Source of the DNA: Fremontodendron californicum
Taxonomy: Eukaryota; Streptophyta; Magnoliopsida; Malvales; Malvaceae
Reading direction: 5' to 3'
Length of the DNA stretch: 64,000 nt
Assembly: GCA_030761205.1 (NCBI GenBank)
Contig: JAULJL010000032.1
Location: forward strand, 6,081,134-6,145,133
Part shown: positions 56,134 through 64,000 of the stretch, in pieces
Layout: every line of letters starts with the position of its first letter
Numbering within the stretch: the stretch's first letter is position 1
Program-made: the position numbers and the translations under genes
The notes under the pieces: generated by a model
Told to the model about the DNA's origin: nothing
What the model saw: the letters and a program-made list of their open reading frames with translations, nothing else
Databases searched by the model: none

Positions 56134-56602
56134 TAGGGGTCGTTTGGCGTTGTTGACAATTTTGTGTTTTATGTTTTTGAAAATTTTTGTTTTGTTTTAT
56201 TTTCAATTTATTGAATTTGAAAACATGTTTGGATGAAATTTTTTGTTGTAGAAATTTGTTCATGAAAATTTATAATAGAAAGTGGCTAGAATTTTAGATT
56301 TTTAAAATGGCAAGGTTCAAATCTTGCCCCTAGCAACTTTTCAACAATCTTATGCTTTTAAAGCATTAAAATTGGCTCTGTATCCAAGCGCATGAACAGG
56401 GCCCGTGCAGTAATGGTGCTTAAAACGTTTTCAGAATTTTGGAAACATCATTTTTTTCACTTCTAACCATTTTCAAAATTTTTTGAGACTTTGTTCCAGT
56501 TTTTTTTTTTTTTTTTTTTGAAAACAAAACAACTTACCAAACATTTTTTTTTGTCAATTTTCAAAAAAAAAATGAAAAAAAAAATGATACCAAATGTACC
56601 TT
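56134..56602. mobile_element. Possible non-autonomous hAT-like element
   Basis: The ends resemble inverted repeats: AGGGGTCGTTTGGCGTT at the left, and GATACCAAATGTACCT at the right, whose complement is AGGTACATTTGGTATC. The inside is A/T rich without coding capacity. A clean target duplication was not found. Confidence 0.4.
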
Positions 56603-57995
56603 AGTTACTCATTTCCAAGTTCTTGCTTCCAAAGTACTTTTCCAAGTTCTTGCTTCCAAAGTACTTACTTTTCAAGTTTTCTATTTGTCATTAAGGATTT
56701 AAATAACGGTGGAATAACAGTTTAATAATCGTTATTTTGTGGTAATGCCACCAATTGCCACCGCTATTCAATAAAAATTGTTGTGAATTTTATTCATGTT
56801 TCGTAGTGTGTCACACCGAAGAAAAATGACATAACGACGACCGTTATTGCTACTACACGTTTTTTTTATCCAAATCTAAAAATCCTAACCCAAAAATACC
56901 AAATAATAGTAGAAAAAAAAAATCTAAGTCCTAGAAACTTCATCCTCCAAAAGTAGGAAACAACACAAGAATAACAAGAAAAACACACGAAAAAATTAGA
57001 AAGGTAAGATATTAAAAGGAAAGAAGGGGACCACTAGAGGCGACGGCGACGATGGTGGTTCATGATAGCGAGGGTGTTTCGAGGCTCTAAAAGCATTGAA
57101 GAGGAAGAGAAAGTGGTGTCAACCTTTTAGGAGCGGTGGATGACAGTGAAAATGGAGGTTGTTGTCGTGGGTTTAAGTTGTAGATTTAGGCTTTAGGCGA
57201 TTTTGAGAAAACCAACTAGAAAATAAGAAACAAGAAGAAATGGGAATTTTTGGAGTGGTCTTTTGTGAAGATCAAACATCAGCCGATGGCGGTGCAAAAG
57301 CCGAAATCTGGGTTTGGTCACCTGGTTTTGTGTTGGAGTTGAAGTTTTTGGTGGCTTGTTTGAAGCTTTAGATAGATTGAGAGACGATAGAGAGAAAAAA
57401 AAATCTAGAGAGAGAGAGAATAGGAAAAGTGAAGTAGGAAAAAAGTTATATAAATAGGGTACCAAACCATACCATTTAGGAAAAAGGGAGGAAGGAAGGA
57501 AAAAAAAAAAAAAAAAAAGAAAGAAAAAAAGAAGAAATATTTATAATTATTTATTTTATAATATTTTTTAATACCAAAAATTAAATTTTAAATGATGAAA
57601 TGTGAAATAAAAATTAAATTGTGATTATTTGATTAAATCTTTTGAAAGAATTTTTTTACGAAAATCTGAAAGCGTTTTTGGATTCCTAATTATTTTTGAG
57701 TAAAAATAATTTTTGAAAACATTGTCAAAGCATGGGGAACCTAAAGATTATTTTACAAATTTTATGAGAGTGAAAATCTAAAATTAAAAATAAATAAATA
57801 AGAATTTTTGATAGAGAAATTTGATAAGGAAGGATTTGATGAAAATTTAAGGGGGAAAAGACAGCGAAAAAAAAATAAGAAAACTTTTTATATAACTTAT
57901 ATGAAAAATAATTAAATTAGATTATTTTCATTGTTGTTAACTTTTGGTATTAGATTAATTTTTTATTATTTTTATGTAATTAAATAACAATGAGA
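56603..57995. other. Intergenic DNA with a short duplication
   Basis: A 27-base unit with CCAAGTTCTTGCTTCCAAAG is tandemly duplicated at 56616-56668. 56990-57480 is richer in G and ends in a minus-strand TATA-like TATTTATATAA (near 57447), but no supported gene follows. Confidence 0.35.
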
Positions 57996-58258
57996 AGATT
58001 GCATCTCTTAACGAAAAGGTGGAGCAGTTTGATCCTTTTAGCCTTGATGAGAAGGTGGAGCCATTTGATTCTATTTTCATGGTGGTAAATTTGGGTTGTT
58101 TTCTTTTTATCAGGTTGTTAGAACAATTTCTGTTTTGCTCTGTTTTTTTATCTTCTTTCTGTTGGGTCTTGTACTGCGTACTTGTGGTTGTGGTTATGCT
58201 TTGAGTTTGTTTGACTATAAAATGGTTTTGGCTTAGAAAAAAAAAAAAAAAAAAAAAA
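57996..58258 (+). mobile_element. 3' end of a LINE (truncated)
   Basis: About 240 bases resembling a LINE 3' tail end in a run of about 22 A. AACAATGAGAA before it (57985-57995) is nearly repeated after the A-run (AACAATGAAAA, 58258-58268), giving a probable target duplication. Confidence 0.6.
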
Positions 58259-58268
58259 ACAATGAAAA

Positions 58269-58770
58269 ATGTTATTCATTATATAATAAATTGAAAAAAA
58301 TTTTGTAATAAAAATATTAAATCAATTAATTTATAAAAAATCAATTACTTAATGAATTGAACATTACATAATTAAATAATGTATAAACTACTTTAAAAAT
58401 CATTGGAAAAAAGTTTTTATGATTATAATTATAATTATTTATATCTTACAACGATTTATGCAAAAAAAAAAAAAAATTCATGACCGCAAGGATCATAATG
58501 ACCACAATAGTTTTTATTATATTCGCAACCGTAATAAATACGACGTAATAAAAAACATAATAGACCGCAATTTAAATCCATACTTATCATTACTTTTCAA
58601 CAAGTTCTAAATACTTTTTTTTTTTCTTCAAGTTCTCACTTTATAATTCCGCTTCTTATCTCTTTTGCCTGTCATGGCAATCGGCATGCGCTTAGTATAC
58701 TCGACTCTTCCCCCTTGCTACTCCTACTCCTCGCAATTCATTCATTTGCAAGTTGCAACACATCCTCCTC

Positions 58771-58812
<42 letters not shown>

Positions 58813-59477
58813 TCAAAGGATCTTTTTCATTATCAATTAAAAACCTTTTATAATTTTCACTTCCTTGTAATCTACATCATAATTAAGTAGATAAATACAT
58901 AACTTAGACCTGTCCAAAGATCGGATTATCCGTCCAATCCGACAGGTCTGGTTCATATTGGATCAGATTTGGACATAAATTTTTCTAATTCGGACCGATC
59001 CGACACAGTCCGAATTACTGTTTATGAATAAAAAATATTTAATTATAAATATATAAATATTAATATAAAAATAATTTTTTTAATATTTTGTAAACAGTGA
59101 AACGGATTTTTGGACCGACCAGACTCAAGTAAAAAAATTAAAAAAAATTCAGACCATGACCCAAACCTAGCTTCATGTTAATTACTATTTATGTATGACT
59201 TCATGAATTGGTATGTTTCTAAAAATTAACTAGCTAACCTGCATTTCATATCAGTGCTTTAGCCTTAATTATCGACAAAGGCTATATATGTTGTGAAGTG
59301 CTCAAAGTTGTCCTCTCCTAGGGTTTAGATACCATAATTTTCACTAAGCAAAAGCAAAATCCAGTGACGGGACGCTCTTCGGGTATGAAAACCCTAGCTA
59401 TTTAGATATATATATATATAATATATAATATATATATGTATATATATATATAATTAAATTTGGTTATCCTGTGTTTG

Positions 59478-59517
<40 letters not shown>
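58269..59517. other. AT-rich intergenic DNA with TA microsatellites
   Basis: TA tracts at about 58769-58811, 59404-59452 and 59480-59511. 58920-59160 carries CCGTCCAATCCGACAGGTC and GACCGATCCGACACAGTCCG, a decayed dispersed repeat. A short open frame at 58674 is not supported as a gene. Confidence 0.45.
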
Positions 59518-61230
59518 GTGAGTGGCTCTAATTTGGGGGACACAAGAGATCTTGAACCAGAAGAAATTGAAGAGAGAAAGATTGTTATGAAGGAATTGTG
59601 TCGAGCGTTGAAAAGCAAAGAATCAATGTGGCGTCAGAAATCAAGAATGTTGTGGCTTAAAGAAGGAGATAGAAATACTAAATACTTCCATTGCAAGGCT
59701 AACATTAGAGCTAAAAGGAACTCATTATCTGGTTTGTTCCATAATAATTGTTGAGAGTCAGACCCTAGCAACATGAAAGTAATCATTTATGATTTTTTTA
59801 GGAATCAGTTCTCTAAGGATTCGTGGGACCATCTTGTAGTGGCACAATTACCATTCAAAAAAGTATCAAAATCAGAAGCAGATGCTCTCGAGCTTCCATT
59901 TTCAGCTGAGGAACTGAAAGCGACTATTTGGGACTGTGATGGATCTAAAGCTCCAGGACCGGATGGATTCAACCTTAATTTCTACAGGAAAGCATGGGAT
60001 TTCGTAAAGGATGATCTTATGGCGTTTTTATCTGAGTTTCATAAGTCAAGCAAATTGGACAAAGGTCTTAATTCCTCTTTTATTACTCTCATCCCTAAGG
60101 TGGAGAACCCTGAAACCTTGAATGATTTTAGACCTATCAGCTTGGTTAATTCGATGTACAAAATACTTGCTAAGATTCTGGCTGGAAGATTGAAACTCGT
60201 ATACGGGAAACTTGTAAGTGATACCCAGTTTGCTTTCATTACTGGCAGGCAGATTTTAGATGGAATTCTACTGGCAAATGAGGTGATTGACTCTATGAAG
60301 AAAAGTAACAATATGAATGGGGGGTGATCTTGAAGCTGGATTTTCAGAAGGCTTATGATTGTGTTAATTTGGATTTTCTGGATTACGTGTTAGCCAGTAT
60401 GAATTTTGGAGAAAAATGAAGGAGTTGGATCAAGGAATGTCTCTCAACAGCAAGGATCTCTATACTGGTCAATGGGTCTCCTACTCAAGAGTTTCAGATG
60501 CATAAAAGGTTGAGACAAGGGTATCCACTGTCCCCTTTGTTGTTCAATCTGATCGTTGAAGCCCTCTACTTATTTCTGGTGAAAGCTGAGGAACTTCAGA
60601 TTATTAAAGGTGCGTTATGCTTTTCTGGTCTTGTATCCATTTCCCATTTACAATTTGCAGACGATACCATACTGTTTTTGGAAGCTAAAAATGAGGTGGT
60701 GGAGAACACGAGGAAGCTTCTGATTATATTTCAACTGTGTTTTGGTTTGGAAATTAATTTAATAAGTCCACTTTGGTTCTAATTGTGATAGTGATGAATC
60801 TGCTGAGAATTTGGCTAGGGTAGGAGGTTGTAAGGTGGGACAATTACCTTTTAAATATTTAGGTATCCTTTTGGGTATTAACCCGAGAAGAATTTTTGTT
60901 TGGATCTTGTCATAAGAAGAATTCAGGAGAGACTCTCTTTGTGGAAGAATAAATATTTATCTTTTGGAGCACGTGTGACGCTGATTAATTCTGTCCTTTC
61001 TAGTCTCCCCTTGTATTTTATGTCGATATTCAAAGCCCCGGTTAGTGTGATAAAGAAGATTGATCAAATCAGGAGGAATTTTCTATGGGGAGGGGATGAT
61101 AAAAAGAGAAAAATGGCAAAGGTTTCATGGGCCAATGTATGCAAACCAAAGAGATGGGGAGGCCTTGGCATTTGTAATCTGGAGACTAAAAATTCTGCTA
61201 TTATTGCTAAATGGTGGTGGAGGTAGGCTA
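59518..61230 (+). pseudogene. LINE ORF2 remnant: reverse transcriptase
   Basis: Pre-RT sequence SRMLWLKEGDRNTKYFHCKA leads into RT with DGSKAPGPDGFNLNFYRKAW (about 59938), ITLIPKVENPETLNDFRPIS (60085-60142), LDFQKAYDCVNLDFL (60340), RLRQGYPLSPLLFNLIVEAL (60505) and the catalytic LQFADDTILF (60651-60680). Frames shift near 60327 and 60417 and stops are present at 59752 and 60781. Confidence 0.85.
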
Positions 61231-62319
61231 CTGAGGAAAACTCTTTGTGGAGGACGATTGTCGACTCGAAATATGGTTCAAATGAGCAGAAATGGATCCC
61301 GTGTGTTAAAAACAAAAGGAAAATGTTAGCAATATGGAGAGAGGTGATTTCCTCTAGCACTAAGCATAATGTTAAACAGTATGTGGGACACGACAGCTTT
61401 AGGTGGCTTGTGGGGAATGGTACCGATACTCGGTTTTGGTTTGATAGGTGGGGAGTTGATAAACCCTTTAAGGATCTTTTCCAAGACTTTTACGTTTGGC
61501 GATCAATAAGTATGCAAAAGTGGTGGATTATAGTGTCCAGAATTGTTTTTGTCATTTGAATTGGAACTGCTTCTTCTCAAGACCTCTTTTGGAAAGAGAA
61601 CAACATTGGATTAAGGAGCTGTTGCAATATCTTGAAGGTTCCAAACTGGTCTCTTCAACAACAACAAAAAAAAAAAAAAAAGATTATATGGGAGTTCGAC
61701 AGACATGATATGTTCTCTGTCAAAAAACTGTCACCTTTGCTCGACCATTGCCATAATGAGTCTTCCAATTTTGATTGGTGTCAGCTATGGAAATTTAATA
61801 TTCCACCAAAAGTACATTGCTTCTTGTGGTTGCTTATCCTGAATAGAATTCCAACTAAAATGTTCCTGGTCAATCGCGACCTTCCTATCCCCACGAATCA
61901 AGGTTCTGCCCCTGGTGTTCGGATGTGGAGGAAGATGCTAATCATGTTTTTTTCGATGTGCTCGGATCTATCATTTTTGGTGGCGTTTCATGTCTTGGTG
62001 GAATATTATGTGGTGCCCTCTCTCTTCTCTTTATCATTTTGTTCTTGGTTGTTTGGATTCTCCTTTTACGGGAAATCTAAAATATTGGTGGTTAACTTTC
62101 TGGTCCGCTGCATTGTGGTCCTTATGGTTGGCTAGGAATGAAAGGGTGTTTGAGAATAAAAGAATTACGGTGGAAGATATCATGTTTATTGTTAAACTAC
62201 GATCTTTCAGTTGGATCAAAGCTGGGAATAGTGAACTGATAATTGAGGAGTCAATATGGTGGTTTAACCCAACTTGTTGTGCTCCATCTTCATTGAGAAA
62301 CCGAGGCAGAATTGTTTCT
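61231..62319 (+). pseudogene. LINE ORF2 remnant: zinc-binding region
   Basis: FRWLVGNGTDTRFWFDRW (about 61399-61452) and WKFNIPPKVHCFLWLLILNR (about 61789-61848) precede a zinc-binding segment that runs in other frames to about 61970. An A-run at 61665-61681 lies inside the coding region. Confidence 0.8.
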
Positions 62320-62406
62320 TTCTGGTCTCCACCTGAAACAGGATTCCTAAAATTCAATGTGGATGGCTTGGCTCGCTGTAAACCAGGGCCAACTGGTTGT
62401 GGGGGG
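62320..62406 (+). pseudogene. LINE RNase H, truncated
   Basis: WSPPETGFLKFNVDGLARCK and PGPTGCGG form the first strand of a plant LINE RNase H. The next base pairs belong to an inverted LTR, so the domain ends here. Confidence 0.85.
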
Positions 62407-64000
62407 TGTCGCAACCTAAAAAAAATAATGACGAGTCTCATCGCAAGACTTTATTATTCGTTAAGCGTGACATTTAAAAAAAAAACGAGGAAAAGTCGAC
62501 TTAATTCCTCTAGAAAAATGAAGGTTTTGAAAATGACCTTAAAAAAGACATGGAGTCGCCACCAATCTTTTTTAGCTAGGTGTGATCGGCCACCTATTAA
62601 AACCGGTTTTATAAAAATATTTTAAAAATTAATTAAAATATTTTTAAAACCAATTTCAAGTCTGCGTTAAAACCAGAGAAATCAAAGAAACGGGTTCGGG
62701 AGTCGGTTACGTGTGGGGAAGGATTAGCACCCCCACAACGCCCGTATAAATCGGTACCTTATTAATCGTGTGTTATCTCAAGTCTCGGTAAAAAGTTGGT
62801 TTTAAATTTAGTATTTCAAGTTAATTCCCAATTTAAAGAAAAATAATTCCATTTTTTTTATTGAAAATGATCCGGAATTTATAAATTCAAAATTTTCCTA
62901 TATTCCCCAACAAACGTGGCAAAATATAGAAATTTTTATTAGTTTTGGAAAATTTTCCGAATCATTCTCTTTTTTGAAAGAAAGATATTCCTTTATTAAT
63001 GATAATTGATGATATTCCCTCCAGCAAACCCGGTAGAGAACTCATGAATTATTTTAACTCGGGAATATCTTTATATTTTTTTTATTGAAAACCATTATCT
63101 TTTTTTGGAAACATTTAAAAGAAATGAATATGTATATGCATGACATAAATAAAATGACATAGTACAGTCTAAATAATATAATGCAACCTAAATGACATGA
63201 CAAATATGAATGGTATGGCATATAATTTAAATGACATGGAATAAAATAATGCTATCATATAATATGCATGAAAATAAAAATGCAATGCATGAAATGTATT
63301 TTTTTCCTTTTATTAAGGAAATCCGTATATCTAAAAAGATATCCGGCTACCTTAGGAAAATATGTCAAATTAAATATTCTAAAACCAAAATACTTTGTGA
63401 TTGTTTGAAAACAATTTTGAGAAGCTTGAATAAAAACTGGGCTAAAATTTTTTTAAATGGCTCTAATTTCCTAAGTTTAAAAATCCGGACTTGACTACCC
63501 TTAACCCGAGACTTGAAAAACCATTTTTAGAGTTTAAAAAGGCTTAGAAACTACCCTAAGTCAGTAGCTAACCCTCCTAATCAGCCCACTCTAAGTAAAT
63601 TAACCAAAACAGAAAAATGGTTTCTCTTTAAATTCAATTCTGACTCCACTGTCCAGTTTTAATCCACGATTTTTTACCCTATTTTTAAAAATTCCAAAAA
63701 TTCTAAAAAAAATACTGGAGACTCAGGACATGTAAAACTATATGAGAAAAAATCGGCTTAATTTTCGAATCAAATATGAATTCCCAGAAAAATCAGAGAT
63801 ACATGAGTTTTTGGAGGAGAAAAAAACTGCTTTGTTTTTCTTTAAATTCAATTCTGACTCCACTGTCCAGTTTTAATCCACGATTTTTTACCCTATTTTT
63901 AAAAATTCCAAAAATTCTGAAAAAATTACTGGAGACTCAGGACATGTAAAACTACACGATAAAAAATCGGTTTAATTTTCTGATCAAAAATGAATTCCCA
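62407..64000 (-). repeat. Ogre-family LTR, minus strand, cut by window end
   Basis: On the minus strand it ends GGTTGCGACA at 62407, against LINE sequence. Bases 62547-64000 match the reverse complement of the 29340 element's LTR end (for example CCACCAATCTTTTTTAGCTA, as at 34751-34770). The last 140 bases differ from that element, so it is a related but distinct subfamily. It may be a solo LTR or the 3' LTR of an element running off the window. GGGGG at 62402-62406 would be the target duplication. Confidence 0.85.
63628..63950 (-). repeat. 213-bp tandem duplication within the LTR
   Basis: AAATTCAATTCTGACTCCAC occurs at 63631 and 63844. The following 110 bases are near copies, including TGTCCAGTTTTAATCCACGA and CTGGAGACTCAGGACATGTA. 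Confidence 0.85.

Larger units (their letters stand above)
59518..62406 (+). mobile_element. Second LINE, 5'-truncated and cut at its 3' end
   Basis: It starts inside ORF2 just before RT, beside a TA microsatellite, and stops within RNase H, where an Ogre-family LTR begins. No target duplication can be seen because both ends are lost. Confidence 0.85.

Noticed and set aside
56311..56335. tRNA T-arm-like GGTTCAAATC and, nearby at 56044, GGGATCGAACCC
   Set aside because: No cloverleaf or A box found around them.
57193..57465. 90-residue minus-strand frame downstream of a TATA-like site
   Set aside because: Low-complexity Ser/Leu/Phe start from a CT-rich tract and no recognisable domain.
56815..58570. 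Possible CACTA transposon (minus-strand CACTACGAAACATG near 56810 and GACCGCAA-like repeats near 58490)
   Set aside because: No matching opposite end or 3-bp target duplication; a LINE tail lies between.
58674..58853. Short frame MAIGMRLVYSTLPPC ending in a TA microsatellite
   Set aside because: Half of it is microsatellite; no homology recognised and no splice continuation found.

Overview
The window is repeat-dominated, AT-rich nuclear DNA from a flowering plant, most likely a eudicot. The evidence is plant-specific retrotransposon families (Athila-like, Ogre/Tat-like and Ty1/copia), L1-type LINEs with an RNase H domain, and a plant mobile domain (PMD) gene with ordinary plant introns. I cannot name the species. 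I see no intact conventional host gene: the two host-like loci, a PMD gene and a RING-H2 gene, are both broken.

Layout. 1-8761: a very young Athila-like LTR retrotransposon, its left LTR cut by the window edge. It has lost pol. After a gag remnant it carries two non-retroviral ORFs. One (3132-3668) holds a basic cysteine-rich finger resembling small nucleic-acid-binding proteins of plant betaflexiviruses. The other (4047-4694) is an intronless, apparently intact LONELY GUY (LOG) cytokinin-activating enzyme. This is the most unusual object in the window. 8762-10482 (minus): a MAIN-like PMD gene whose fourth exon is cut by that retrotransposon and whose first exon carries a stop codon. 10483-13480: AT-rich DNA with strong palindromes, a probable MITE and a degenerate tandem repeat.

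13500-26667: one L1-type LINE with a 19-bp target duplication. It was later hit twice: by a pristine Ty1/copia element (17704-22794, identical LTRs, 1499-residue polyprotein) and by an element with two LTRs in inverted orientation (23893-26183). 27450-28116 (minus): RING-H2 pseudogene.

29340-52618: a complete but decayed 23.3-kb Ogre/Tat-type element with 5.4-5.6-kb LTRs, an extra 5' ORF, gag, protease, a probable intron, RT, two RNase H domains, integrase and 3' tandem repeats, flanked by ATCTC. 53632-54345: 5'-truncated LINE with an 18-bp target duplication. 54364-59517: AT-rich intergenic DNA with a LINE tail, a possible MITE and TA microsatellites. 59518-62406: a decayed LINE, cut in its RNase H domain by a minus-strand Ogre-family LTR (62407 to the window end).

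The order of events is readable. The long LINE is older than the copia and inverted-LTR elements inside it, and the Athila-like insertion is very recent (3 differences seen between about 1540 aligned LTR bases). Element boundaries rest on exact target-site duplications that I could read. Domain calls rest on motif recognition, not on database searches.
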